A stretch of 64,000 nucleotides of DNA from Herbiconiux ginsengi (GCF_900107435.1 NZ_FNPZ01000001.1:1460960-1524959), one strand, 5' to 3'; positions 24,583 through 35,571 are shown, numbered from the stretch's first letter. Numbers and translations are program-made. Notes: generated by a model from the sequence alone, not told the origin.

Positions 24583-25236
24583 ATGCCCCGCACGATCACC
24601 GCGGTCTCGGTCGTCGACGCTGCAGCCGACGACCTCCGGCGTCGGCTGTTCGCCGGCGAGCTCTCCGGCGCCACCCTCACCGAGGTGGCCATCGCCACCG
24701 AGTACGGCATCTCGCGATCGACGGGCAAGGCGGCCGTGGAGAAGCTCGTCACCGAGGGCCTCCTGGAGCGGGGCACCCACAAGACGCCGCGCGTGCCCGA
24801 ACTCGGCCCCGACGACGTGCGCGACATCTACGGCACCCGGCTCCGGCTCGAGGGCGAGGCGCTGCGCGAACTCGCGGCGGAGAAGCGGGTGCCCGAGGCG
24901 GCGGTCGAGGCGAACAGCCGCGTGCGCGCATCCGGAAGCGGTGCGGCACTCGACTCGGTCGAGCCGGACATGCGTTTCCACGCGGCGCTCGTGCAGGCCG
25001 TCGGCAGTCCGCGGCTCGAGCGGATGTATCGCTCGCTCGTCGACGAGGTGCGCCTGTGCATGGCGCAGGTGCAGGGCCGCAGCCTGCTCTCCGTCGATCA
25101 GATCGCCGCCGAGCACCAGGAGATCCTCGAGAGCATCGCGGCAGGCGACGCCGAGCAGGCCGTCACCCATCTGCGTGGTCACCTGGGCCGCGCCAGCGAC
25201 CGCCTCGCCGAGGCGATCGGCGCGCTCGAGCGCTGA
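24583..25236 (+). CDS. GntR family regulator with FCD domain
   Basis: A 217-residue FadR-type regulator. The winged helix includes TLTEVAIATEYGISRSTGKA with the following EKLVTEGLLERG. The C-terminal FCD domain contains the metal-ligand pattern around DMRFHAALV and EHQEILESI, later HLRGHLGRA. Such regulators sense carboxylic acids. GAGAGGAG precedes ATG 24583, and TACACT at 24552-24557 may be the -10 box. It could control the ABC transporter 216 bp downstream, the dehydrogenase at 20920-23799, or both. Confidence 0.85.
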   Translation: MPRTITAVSVVDAAADDLRRRLFAGELSGATLTEVAIATEYGISRSTGKAAVEKLVTEGLLERGTHKTPRVPELGPDDVRDIYGTRLRLEGEALRELAAEKRVPEAAVEANSRVRASGSGAALDSVEPDMRFHAALVQAVGSPRLERMYRSLVDEVRLCMAQVQGRSLLSVDQIAAEHQEILESIAAGDAEQAVTHLRGHLGRASDRLAEAIGALER

Positions 25237-25287
25237 TCCCTTTCGTGGCGGCCGGCTGAGCCGTTGCGCCAGGCGTGGGATGCCCGT

Positions 25288-25317
25288 CACGGGGCACGTA
25301 CGAGGCCGCGCCCCGTG
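25288..25317. terminator. Hairpin after the GntR gene, related loop
   Basis: CACGGGGC (25288-25295) pairs with GCCCCGTG (25310-25317) around a 14-nt loop that includes CGAGGCCG. It lies 52 bp after the GntR stop. The loop shares only half of the core seen in the three stronger hairpins, so membership in that family is tentative. Confidence 0.5.
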
Positions 25318-25452
25318 CGCGCCCGATATTACGGCCGTGTTTCAACCGTGCTAAATCTCCCCGAAAGGGTTGTGGGCATCCGTCTCAGTCGACATCCTAT
25401 CTTTAGGCGATAAAACGTCCTCAACATGTAATAAATTCGACAGGGGTGGCGA

Positions 25453-26220
25453 ATGACGGTCTCAGGCATATCCGCGCGGGGAATCGGGATGGCCTTCGGG
25501 TCGACGGTGGTGCTCGACCAGCTCGACATCGACGTTCCGGCCGGGAGTTTCGTGACCCTGCTGGGCCCGTCGGGCTGCGGCAAGAGCACGCTCTTGAAGA
25601 TCCTGGGCGGCATCCTGACCCCCACCGTCGGTGAGGTGATGATCGGCGACGCCCCGGCCCGGCAGGCGGTGGCGGCCAAGCAGATCGGCCTCGTGCTGCA
25701 ACGGCCGGCGCTCGTGCCCTGGAAGACGGCGCGCGAGAACGTGGCCATGCTCCGCTCGATCGCCGGCAAGGGCAAAGCGCGCGATCAGGCCGTCGACGAC
25801 GCCCTGGACCTCGTCGGTCTGGCCCACGCCGCAGACCGCTATCCGCACCAGCTCTCGGGCGGCATGGCGCAGCGCGTCTCGATCGCCCGGGCCCTCGCGA
25901 TGGACCCCGCCATCCTCCTGATGGACGAGCCCTTCGGCGCCCTGGATGCGATCACCCGCGATTCCATGAACGAGACGCTGGCGTCGATCTGGGCTGCCAC
26001 CGGCAAGACCATCGTGTTCGTCACGCACTCCATCGGTGAGGCGGTGTTCCTCTCCGACACGGTGAACGTCATGGGCGTGAATCCCGGCCGCATCATCGAC
26101 CGGATGACCATCGACATCGACCGGCCGCGGCGCGCCGACCTGCTCGACAGCGCGGAGTTCACCGGGTACTCGACCCGGCTCCGCGAACAGCTGGTCGTTC
26201 CCCAGCAGGCAGGGGTGTGA
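25453..26220 (+). CDS. ABC transporter ATP-binding protein (SsuB/TauB/ThiZ-like)
   Basis: A 255-residue ATPase with Walker A GPSGCGKST, Q-loop LQRPALVPW, signature LSGGMAQRVSIARAL and Walker B ILLMDEPFGALD. It belongs to the nitrate/sulfonate/taurine group that works with NMT1-type binding proteins. GGGG at about 25443-25446 precedes ATG 25453. The upstream gap is unusually AT-rich near 25325-25440 and should hold the promoter. First gene of a three-gene importer. The substrate is not defined by sequence. Confidence 0.87.
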   Translation: MTVSGISARGIGMAFGSTVVLDQLDIDVPAGSFVTLLGPSGCGKSTLLKILGGILTPTVGEVMIGDAPARQAVAAKQIGLVLQRPALVPWKTARENVAMLRSIAGKGKARDQAVDDALDLVGLAHAADRYPHQLSGGMAQRVSIARALAMDPAILLMDEPFGALDAITRDSMNETLASIWAATGKTIVFVTHSIGEAVFLSDTVNVMGVNPGRIIDRMTIDIDRPRRADLLDSAEFTGYSTRLREQLVVPQQAGV

Positions 26221-26222
26221 CG

Positions 26223-27053
26223 ATGACGGCAACCGCTCCGGCCCGCCCGGCTCCCCTCACCTCCAGTGCGCCGACATCATCGTGGCGCCTCCGCTGGTCG
26301 AAGCTCTGGCCACCGCTCCTCGTAGCCGTCATCGTGGTGGTGGCCTGGGAGCTCGCGGTCGACGTCTTCGACGTCTCGAGCTACATCATCGCGACGCCCA
26401 GCGAGATCGCTGCCGAGATCGTCGCCAACTGGCAGCTCCTGCTCACGAACACCTGGGTCACCACTCAAGAGGTGGTGTACGGGTTCCTCATCAGCATCGT
26501 GGTGGGCGTCGCGCTCGCGCTCGCGGTGGTGCGCTTCCGCTTCCTCGATCGGGCGATCTATCCGCTCATCGTGCTCTTCCAAGTGGTGCCGAAAGTCGCC
26601 CTCGCGCCGATCTTCATCCTCTGGTTCGGCTACTCGATGACGCCGAAGCTCGTGCTCATCGTCGTGATCGCCTTCTTCCCGATCACCCTCAACATGGTGC
26701 TCGGGCTTCGGCGTACGGATGAAGACCTGCTGCTGCTGATGAACTCCGTGGGCTCGAGCAAGAACGAGATCCTGGCCCGTATCCAGGTGCCGACCTCGCT
26801 GCCCTATCTCTTCGCGGGCCTCCGGATCGCCATCACGCTCGCCGTCATCGGCGCGGTGGTGGCCGAGTTCGCCGGGTCGCAGAACGGGCTCGGGCACCAG
26901 ATCCAGTTCGCCTCGACCCAGCTCGACACGGCCCAGATGTTCGCGGCCCTCATCTTCGTCTCCGTGCTCGGACTCGTCCTCTACTACCTGGTCGGCTTCG
27001 TCGAGTACCTCTTCAAGCGGCGGTTCCCGCACCTCGCCCTCGCCGACGTCTGA
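26223..27053 (+). CDS. ABC transporter permease (SsuC/TauC/ThiX-like)
   Basis: A 276-residue BPD_transp_1 permease with about six membrane segments. The EAA-type coupling loop is LMNSVGSSKNEILARIQVPTS split around the conserved Gly. ATG 26223 lies two bases after the ATPase stop, with AGGGG upstream; the GTG 6 bp earlier overlaps that stop and is less likely. It forms the membrane channel of the importer with the flanking ATPase and binding protein. Confidence 0.87.
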   Translation: MTATAPARPAPLTSSAPTSSWRLRWSKLWPPLLVAVIVVVAWELAVDVFDVSSYIIATPSEIAAEIVANWQLLLTNTWVTTQEVVYGFLISIVVGVALALAVVRFRFLDRAIYPLIVLFQVVPKVALAPIFILWFGYSMTPKLVLIVVIAFFPITLNMVLGLRRTDEDLLLLMNSVGSSKNEILARIQVPTSLPYLFAGLRIAITLAVIGAVVAEFAGSQNGLGHQIQFASTQLDTAQMFAALIFVSVLGLVLYYLVGFVEYLFKRRFPHLALADV

Positions 27054-27103
27054 CGTCGGCGAGCCCACTCGTCACACCCCATCCACCCTTCCGAAGGAGA
27101 ACC

Positions 27104-29661
<2,558 letters not shown>

Positions 29662-29715
29662 GGTCGCCCGGCTCTGCTTGCTACGCTTGCATCACCCACA
29701 GAACTGGAGAGGCAC

Positions 29716-29820
29716 ATGGCCGAAATACTGCTCGGCGTCGTCGGACTGCTCACCCTCGTCGGCGGCGTGCTCGGCGTCATGGCGATCGTCGAGATGGTGC
29801 GTTCGCCCTACAAGAGCTGA
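29716..29820 (+). CDS. Very small single-span membrane protein
   Basis: A 34-residue candidate beginning MAEILLGVVGLLTLVGGVLG, one hydrophobic helix then EMVRSPYKS. GGAGAGG lies four bases before the ATG's preceding CAC and fits a good ribosome site. TACGCT near 29682 could be its -10 box. Codon use resembles the neighbours. No family is recognised; it could be a membrane-protein modulator. Confidence 0.55.
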   Translation: MAEILLGVVGLLTLVGGVLGVMAIVEMVRSPYKS

Positions 29821-29881
29821 TCGGCGGCTGCAGCGGCCGACGCGCCCCTGCGACTGCTGACCGGTGCGGGCCGGATGCGCG

Positions 29882-32773
29882 TCAGTCGCGCCGCGCCCCC
29901 GCCAGCAGCTCGGCCAGGTGGATGCCCTTGGCTCCCGCGAGCTGATCGGCCTGGGTTCGGCAGGAGAGCCCGTCGGCGAGCAGGATGCTGCCCTCGGGCG
30001 CCGCGCGCAAGCCCGGCAGCAGCGAGTTCTCGGCCACCGCGACCGAGACGTCGTAGTGGCCCCGCTCCATCCCGAAGTTGCCGGCCAGGCCGCAGCATCC
30101 GCTCAGCACCGTCGTCTCGGCGCCGAGGGTCGTCAGCAGCTTCTCGTCGGGCCCGAATCCCATCACCGAGTGATGGTGGCAGTGCGGTTGCACGACGACC
30201 GTGCGGCCGCTGAGGTCGGGCGCCACCCAGTCCGGGCCCGGCCCCACCGGCTCGGGCGCTGCGAGCAGCTCGGCGAGCGTGTAGGCCGCGGCGGCGACAT
30301 CCTGCGCACGTGCATCTCCGGGCAGCAGTTCGAGCAGGTCGGAACGCAGCACGGCGGTGCACGAGGGCTCGAGCCCGAGAATCGGGATGCCCGCGGCGAC
30401 ATACGGATGGAACACCTCGACCAGCTGCGCCAGCTTCGCGCGTGCGGCGGTGAGCTGACCGGTGGTGATCCAGGTGAGCCCGCAGCACACGGCCTGGTTC
30501 GGCACCACGACCTCGTAACCGGCCGACTCGAGCACGGCGACGGCGGCGCGGCCGACGGTGGGGGAGAAGGTGTCGGAGAACGTGTCGACCCAGAGCAGCA
30601 CCCGCTTGCGAGTCGTGGCCTGCACGGGGGCCCGCCCCGGCGCCGCCCCGCCCCGGCGCCGCCACCAGGCCCGGAACGACCGCCGCGCGAACCGCGGGAT
30701 CGAGCGCCGCGCATCCATCCCGCCCGCGCGCAGCACGAGCTTCTCGAGCGCCCGCACCGAGAGCACCGCGTTCGCCAGGCCCGACACGCGGGTCGCGAGT
30801 CGAGCCCAGCGCGGTAGCCAGCCGAGCGTGTAGTGCGTGACCGGGCGAAGGCGTCCGCGATAGGTGCGATGCAGCACCTCCGACTTGTAAGCGGCCATGT
30901 CGACGCCGGCGGGGCAGTCGCTCGAGCAGGCCTTGCAGGAGAGGCAGAGGTCGAGCGACTCGTGCACTTCGGGGGCCGCCCAGCCGCCCTCGACGAGGGA
31001 GCCGTTGATCATCTCCTGCAGCACGCGGGCCCGGCCGCGCGTGGAGTCCTTCTCGTCTTTCGTGGCGAGGTAGCTCGGGCACATGAACCCGCCCGACGCC
31101 GAATTGTCTGCGCGGCACTTGCCGACCCCGACGCAGCGGTGCACGGCCTTCGTGACGTCGCCGTCGTCGTGCACGAAGGCCAGACCATTGCTCGCGGCGA
31201 TCGGCAGAGCGTGCGGGCGGCGCAGATCGGTGTTGACGGATGCCGGTCGCACGATCACCCCCGGATTCAGCACGTCTTCCGGGTCGAACAGGTTCTTGAA
31301 CCCGGCGAAGAGATCGAGCATTCGGGGTGAGTACATGTGGCGCAGCAGGTCGCTGCGGGCGCGGCCGTCGCCGTGCTCGCCCGAGAGCGAGCCGCCGTGC
31401 GAGGCGATCAGGATCGCGGCATCCTCCAGGAACGAGCGCAGCACGTCGCCGTCGGTGTCGAGCGGGATGTCGAGACGCACGTGCACGCATCCGTCGCCGA
31501 AGTGGCCGTAGGGCATGCCGTGCAGCTCGTAGCGGCGGAGCAGGTCATCGAAGTCGCGGAGGTAGGCACCGAGATGCTCGGGCGGCACCGCGGCGTCTTC
31601 CACCCCGGGCCAGGCCTGCCGGTTCGCCGCGGTGCGGCCCGCGAGGCCCGCGCCGTCTTCGCGGATGCGCCAGAGTGCGCGGGCCTCGGGCCCGGCGGGA
31701 AGGATGCGCACGGCGCTCGTTCCGGCGTCGCGGGCGAGACGCTCGGCCCGCGACCAGGCGTCGCCGGGTTCGCGGTCGGCGACCTCGACGAGCAGCCAGC
31801 CTCGGCCTGCAGGCAGGTCAGGCGCGGCCGCGGGTCCGCTGTGCCGCACGACCGCGTCGATCAGCCGCGAATCCATTCCCTCGATCGCCATCGGGTGGTG
31901 CGCCAGCAGGGCGGGAACCGCATCCGCCGCCGAGGGCATGTCGGGGTAGCCGAGCACCACGAGCACGGGATCGCGGGGGAGGTCGACCAGCCGCACGGTG
32001 GCGCCGAGCACCGCCACGAGGGTGCCCTCGGTGCCGACGAGCGCCTTCGCGAGGTCACGGCCATTCTCGGGAAGCAGGTGCTCGAGCGAGTAGCCGGAGA
32101 TCTGGCGGCCGAACGAGCCGAGCTCGGTGCGGATGACGTCGAGGTTCGCGGAGACGAGGGCGTCGAGGCCGTCGATCCGGTCGATTCCGGATGTGCCGGT
32201 GCCGGTGCCGCTTCCGCCGCCCGCGCCGCCGCGCCCCGCGGTGAAGCGCCGCCCGCGCCCGTCGGCCACGTCGAGCGCGACCACGTTGTCGGCGGTGCGC
32301 CCGAAGGCGAGCGCCCGTGGACCGCAGGCGTTGTTGCCGATCATGCCGCCGAGCGTCGCCCGCGCCCAGGTGGAGGGGTCGGGCCCGAAGCGCAGCCCGA
32401 ACGGTGCCGCGGCGCGTTGCAGGCTGCCCAGGGTCGCGCCCGGTTCGACCACGGCGGTGCGGGCATCCGGGTCGATGCCCGTCACTCGGTCAAGGTGGCG
32501 CGAGAGATCCATCACGATGCCCGGACCGATCGCGTTGCCCGCCACCGAGGTGCCACCGCCCCGCGCGGTGAGAGGCACCCTGTTCGTGCGGGCGAACTCC
32601 ACCAGCCCGGCCACCTCGTCGACGGCGCGCGGGAACACGACGACCTCGGGCACGACGCGGTAGTTCGACGCGTCGCTGGAGTACTCGGCGCGACGGCGGC
32701 GGCTGTCGTCGACCTCGGTGAATCCGCTCTCGCGGAGTCGGGCGGCGAGGTCGCGGGCGATCGCCGTCGTCAT
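29882..32773 (-). CDS. FAD-binding and (Fe-S)-binding oxidoreductase, YdiJ-like
   Basis: A 963-residue protein of the YdiJ-type D-2-hydroxyacid dehydrogenase group. FAD binding: LTARGGGTSVAGNAIGPG and LGGMIGNNACGPRAL. Fe-S region: CVGVGKCRADNS, GGFMCPSYLATKDEKDSTRG and CLSCKACSSDCPAGVD. C-terminal CCG-type sequence includes CCGLTWI and GCCGLAGNFG. It should oxidise D-2-hydroxyglutarate or D-lactate into the quinone pool. TAGCAT (complement of 32780-32785) lies six bases before ATG 32773, so it is probably leaderless, and a heptanucleotide array occupies the -35 region. A glycine-rich insert lies in the FAD domain around residue 188. Confidence 0.87.
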   Translation of the reverse strand: MTTAIARDLAARLRESGFTEVDDSRRRRAEYSSDASNYRVVPEVVVFPRAVDEVAGLVEFARTNRVPLTARGGGTSVAGNAIGPGIVMDLSRHLDRVTGIDPDARTAVVEPGATLGSLQRAAAPFGLRFGPDPSTWARATLGGMIGNNACGPRALAFGRTADNVVALDVADGRGRRFTAGRGGAGGGSGTGTGTSGIDRIDGLDALVSANLDVIRTELGSFGRQISGYSLEHLLPENGRDLAKALVGTEGTLVAVLGATVRLVDLPRDPVLVVLGYPDMPSAADAVPALLAHHPMAIEGMDSRLIDAVVRHSGPAAAPDLPAGRGWLLVEVADREPGDAWSRAERLARDAGTSAVRILPAGPEARALWRIREDGAGLAGRTAANRQAWPGVEDAAVPPEHLGAYLRDFDDLLRRYELHGMPYGHFGDGCVHVRLDIPLDTDGDVLRSFLEDAAILIASHGGSLSGEHGDGRARSDLLRHMYSPRMLDLFAGFKNLFDPEDVLNPGVIVRPASVNTDLRRPHALPIAASNGLAFVHDDGDVTKAVHRCVGVGKCRADNSASGGFMCPSYLATKDEKDSTRGRARVLQEMINGSLVEGGWAAPEVHESLDLCLSCKACSSDCPAGVDMAAYKSEVLHRTYRGRLRPVTHYTLGWLPRWARLATRVSGLANAVLSVRALEKLVLRAGGMDARRSIPRFARRSFRAWWRRRGGAAPGRAPVQATTRKRVLLWVDTFSDTFSPTVGRAAVAVLESAGYEVVVPNQAVCCGLTWITTGQLTAARAKLAQLVEVFHPYVAAGIPILGLEPSCTAVLRSDLLELLPGDARAQDVAAAAYTLAELLAAPEPVGPGPDWVAPDLSGRTVVVQPHCHHHSVMGFGPDEKLLTTLGAETTVLSGCCGLAGNFGMERGHYDVSVAVAENSLLPGLRAAPEGSILLADGLSCRTQADQLAGAKGIHLAELLAGARRD

Positions 32774-32790
32774 GAGAGCATGCTACGCCG

Positions 32791-32881
32791 TGCCGGGTGC
32801 CGGGTGCCGGGTGCCGGGTGCCGGGTGCCGGGTGCCGGGTGCCGGGTGCCGGGTGTGGGGTGCGGGGTGCGGGGTGCCGGG
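32791..32881. repeat. Heptanucleotide tandem array in a promoter region
   Basis: Thirteen 7-bp units: nine TGCCGGG, one TGTGGGG, two TGCGGGG, one TGCCGGG. The array starts 5 bp upstream of the -10 box (32780-32785) of the FAD/Fe-S gene, so the -35 position lies inside it. Nine identical units suggest recent slippage. Confidence 0.95.
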
Positions 32882-32904
32882 TGCCGCGGGCGGGGCAGCG
32901 CCGG

Positions 32905-33744
32905 TCAGCGGGAGCCGATGACGACCGTGGCGTCGAGCTCGTCGTCGTGCACGATCCGCGGGTGCAGGCCCGCGGCTGCGAAGAGCGCCGCCGTCGCGGG
33001 CGCCTGGCGCTCGCTCGTCTCGATGAGGAGGTGCCCGGTGGGCGAGAGCCAGCGCGGCGCATCCGTCGTCACCCGGCGCTGCACGTCGAGCCCGTCGTCA
33101 CCGCCGTCGAGGGCGACGCGCGCTTCGTGCAAGCGGGCCTCGGGCGGCATGGTGGCGATGGCGTCGGTGGGAACGTAGGGGGCGTTGACGACGAGGAGGT
33201 CGATGCGTCCGCGGAGCTCCCCGGGCAGGGCTGCGTAGAGGTCGCCCTCGAACACGCGGTCCGCACCGGGGAGGTTGCGCCGGGCGCTGCGCACGGCGGC
33301 GGGGTCGATGTCGGCGGCGTACACCGCGACGTCCGGCGCTCGCTCGGCGTCAGCGACAGCGGCGCCGGCACCGGTGCCGGATGCAGCGCCGGCGGCAGGG
33401 GCAGCGGCAGCAGCGATCGCAGCGCCCACCGCGGCGGAGCCGCAGCAGAGATCGAGCACCACGGCGCCGGGCTGCAGCAGCGCCAGCGCCTCGGTGACGA
33501 GCAGCTCCGTGCGGCGGCGGGGAACGAAGACGCCGGGATCGACCGTGATCCGGAGCCCCGCGAACTCGGCCCAGCCGAGGATGTGCTCGAGCGGCAGCCC
33601 CTCCACCCGGCGCGCAACCATCCGCTCGAGATCGTCGCCGTCCGCCGCCGCCTCGATCAGCAGCGCCGCTTCGTCTTCCGCGAAGACGCATCCGGCGGTC
33701 CGCAGCCGCACGACCACCCCGCCGACCTCGTTCGAATCACTCAT
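32905..33744 (-). CDS. PrmC-related protein N5-glutamine methyltransferase
   Basis: A 279-residue SAM-dependent methyltransferase. The N-terminal helical part is followed by EHILGWAEFAGLRITVDPGVFVPRRRTELL, typical of PrmC-like enzymes, then LDLCCGSAAVG for SAM binding and a motif NAPY in place of the canonical NPPY. The NAPY variant fits the actinobacterial PrmC-related subfamily, whose substrate is unknown, rather than release-factor-specific PrmC. An Ala/Gly-rich insertion follows the SAM motif. ATG 33744 is preceded by TAGAGT nine bases upstream. No prfA gene is adjacent. Confidence 0.8.
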   Translation of the reverse strand: MSDSNEVGGVVVRLRTAGCVFAEDEAALLIEAAADGDDLERMVARRVEGLPLEHILGWAEFAGLRITVDPGVFVPRRRTELLVTEALALLQPGAVVLDLCCGSAAVGAAIAAAAAPAAGAASGTGAGAAVADAERAPDVAVYAADIDPAAVRSARRNLPGADRVFEGDLYAALPGELRGRIDLLVVNAPYVPTDAIATMPPEARLHEARVALDGGDDGLDVQRRVTTDAPRWLSPTGHLLIETSERQAPATAALFAAAGLHPRIVHDDELDATVVIGSR

Positions 33745-33792
33745 GCGAGCGCCACTCTACGCCCGTGCGGGGGCGCCCGGCCGGTGACGTCA

Positions 33793-33858
33793 TTTCGGGA
33801 GGAGGAGAAGCGAACCGAGGCCGAATACGGGCCAGCTTCGCTTCTCCTCCTCCCGAAA
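33793..33858. terminator. Intergenic hairpin with shared loop, copy 2
   Basis: Perfect 22-bp arms at 33793-33814 and 33837-33858 enclose a 22-nt loop; CCGAGGCCGAATACGG lies at 33815-33830. It follows the glutathione peroxidase stop on the minus strand. The stem is unrelated to those at 10521 and 55437, but the loop core is shared. Confidence 0.75.
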
Positions 33859-33877
33859 CGAACGGAAGGCGACCCGA

Positions 33878-34369
33878 CTACGCCTGGGCTGGGAGCGACG
33901 ACTCGATCAGCGCCACGATCTCCGGCGCATCCGGCTCGACCGTCGGGCGGAAGCGGTGCACCTGGCCGTCGGGCGTGATCACGAACTTCTCGAAGTTCCA
34001 CTTCACCCGCCCGGCCTTGCCCGCGGCATCCGGCGTCTTCGTCAGCTCGCCGTAGAGCGGATGCGCCGACTTGCCGTTCACCTTCACCTTGTCGAACATC
34101 GGGAAGGTCACGCCCCAAGTGGTGGAGCAGTACTCCTTGATCTTGTCCGTGTCGGAGAGCTCCTGCAGGAACTGGTTGCTCGGGAAGCCGAGCACCGTGA
34201 ACCCGCGGTCGCCGTAGGTCTTCTGCAGCTGCTCGAGCTTCTCGTACTGCGGCGCCAGGCCGCAGCGCGAGGCCACGTTGACGATGAGTTTCACCGGGGC
34301 GTAGTCGGCCAGGGTGGTGGTGGCTCCGTCGATGGTGGTGAGGGGGATCTGGTTGAGGTTCTCGGTCAC
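33878..34369 (-). CDS. Glutathione peroxidase family (thiol peroxidase)
   Basis: A 163-residue peroxidase with Cys rather than selenocysteine at the active site: C36 in NVASRCGLAPQY. The FPSNQF motif places Q66, and WNFEKF gives W124-N125. C81 in EYCSTTWGVTFP is the usual resolving Cys, so it probably uses thioredoxin rather than glutathione. It reduces peroxides in the cytoplasm. Divergent from a TetR gene with a palindrome between them, suggesting shared control. Confidence 0.9.
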   Translation of the reverse strand: MTENLNQIPLTTIDGATTTLADYAPVKLIVNVASRCGLAPQYEKLEQLQKTYGDRGFTVLGFPSNQFLQELSDTDKIKEYCSTTWGVTFPMFDKVKVNGKSAHPLYGELTKTPDAAGKAGRVKWNFEKFVITPDGQVHRFRPTVEPDAPEIVALIESSLPAQA

Positions 34370-34400
34370 GAGCTCTTCTTTCGATCGGGTGGTTCGTCCG

Positions 34401-34422
34401 GTAGACTTACCAGTAACTCTAC
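34401..34422. promoter_or_regulatory. Palindrome between glutathione peroxidase and TetR genes
   Basis: The 22-bp site has the form GTAGA-N-TTAC-N2-GTAA-N-TCTAC, a perfect palindrome in its fixed positions. It is 32-53 bp upstream of the peroxidase start and 34-55 bp upstream of the TetR start. The adjacent TetR product is the expected binder. Confidence 0.7.
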
Positions 34423-34455
34423 TGCTGTCGAACCGGCTCGAGAAAGGGGGTTCCG

Positions 34456-35016
34456 ATGCGCGAACGAATACTCGAAGCAGCCTCGGAGCTTTTCTACGCC
34501 GAGGGGTTCCGGGCGGTCAGCGCCGAGAAGATCATCGCCCGGGTGGGCACCACCAAGGTCACCTTCTACCGGCACTTCCGCTCGAAAGACGACCTGATGG
34601 TGGCCTACCTCGAGCGCCGCGCCGCCGAGGAGCGTGCGGCGATCGAGCAGGTGCTCGCCGCCGCCGGGGGAGATGCGCAGAAGGCGCTCGCCCGCGCCAT
34701 CGACACCCTGATGGCCGCGGCCTGCCGGCCGGGATACCGTGGGTGTCCCTTTATCAATGCCGCAGCCGAATACGCCGATCCGGAGCATCCGGTGCGGCTC
34801 GTCGTGGCCGCGCACCGGCGCTGGCAGCTGCACGCCTTCGAGCAGCTCCTCCGGTCGATCGGGGTCGACGACCCCGCCGCCGCTGCGGGTGAGCTGATGC
34901 TGCTGCGCGACGGTGCGGCCGTGGGCGGCTACCTCGACGAGCCGGATGCGGTGGGTCGCGCGCTCGCGACGGCCGGCCTGGCGATCGTGCGGGCGCGCTC
35001 GGCCGCCTTCGCCTGA
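34456..35016 (+). CDS. TetR family regulator
   Basis: A 186-residue repressor. The N-terminal HTH is SAEKIIARVGTTKVTFYRHF at about 25-44. The C-terminal domain contains PGYRGCPFINAAAEY, a pattern seen in TetR_C_16-like regulators; the Cys there might sense oxidants, which would fit the divergent peroxidase. AAAGGGGG precedes ATG 34456. It likely controls itself and the peroxidase through the 34401-34422 palindrome. Confidence 0.82.
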   Translation: MRERILEAASELFYAEGFRAVSAEKIIARVGTTKVTFYRHFRSKDDLMVAYLERRAAEERAAIEQVLAAAGGDAQKALARAIDTLMAAACRPGYRGCPFINAAAEYADPEHPVRLVVAAHRRWQLHAFEQLLRSIGVDDPAAAAGELMLLRDGAAVGGYLDEPDAVGRALATAGLAIVRARSAAFA

Positions 35017-35039
35017 GCTCGGCGCTCCCTGATCCGCGC

Positions 35040-35438
35040 TCAGCCGAGGCCGGCGACGCCGCCGAGGTAGGCGAACTCGATCTCGGTCACCATTCCGCCG
35101 AACGCGAAGAACAGGAGCACCCCGGCCACCACGATTCCGGCGATCGCGAGTCCGCGGCCGCGAATCGCTCCGGTGGCCGTTTCGCGCAACCCCTTCACGC
35201 CGAAGACGAGTGCGAAGGAGAACAGCGCCAACGCGATCGCCAGGTGGACGCCCGCGACGACCCAGCCCGCTGAGGGTGTGGTGCCCGGGCCCAGGGTGTA
35301 CGCGGCGACCATCGTCATCAGCAGGTTGGCGAAGAGGATGGACAGCGCGAACCAGAGCGATCCCGCCGCGGCCTTGCTCGCCGGTGTGCGTCGAGGGGCG
35401 GGGTATGAGGTGCTCTTCGGCGTGACGTATCCGGACAT
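35040..35438 (-). CDS. Small membrane protein (DUF4190-like)
   Basis: A 132-residue protein with a polar N-terminus (about 1-25) and three membrane segments (about 27-47, 60-83, 95-118). The middle part FALVFGVKGLRETATGAIRGRGLAIAGIVV follows the DUF4190 pattern in which a glycine/charged loop sits between two helices. Function unknown. TAGGCT (complement of 35445-35450) is exactly six bases before ATG 35438, so it is probably leaderless. Confidence 0.7.
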   Translation of the reverse strand: MSGYVTPKSTSYPAPRRTPASKAAAGSLWFALSILFANLLMTMVAAYTLGPGTTPSAGWVVAGVHLAIALALFSFALVFGVKGLRETATGAIRGRGLAIAGIVVAGVLLFFAFGGMVTEIEFAYLGGVAGLG

Positions 35439-35571
35439 GGCGTCAGCCTATCGACGGGTGACGAATCCTCCGCAGGCGAATGGCGCCGATGGATGGCGCC
35501 GACGTCGCGTCTCCTGATTGACTGAGGCGAGGGGATGCGCCGACGCATCCGTGTCGAGGGGAAGGTGCACG

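Noticed and set aside
25325-25360. Possible GlnR-type half-sites (GAAAC-N6-GTAAT on the minus strand)
   Set aside because: Only part of the four-part GlnR pattern is present and no nitrogen gene adjoins, so chance is likely.
25237-25452. TPP riboswitch ahead of the NMT1-type importer
   Set aside because: The conserved CTGAGA and the second helix signature are absent.
32791-32881. CRISPR array
   Set aside because: Contiguous 7-bp units without spacers; it is a tandem repeat.
32905-33744. Assignment as release-factor methyltransferase PrmC itself
   Set aside because: The NPPY motif is NAPY and no prfA is adjacent, so a PrmC-related enzyme of unknown target is safer.
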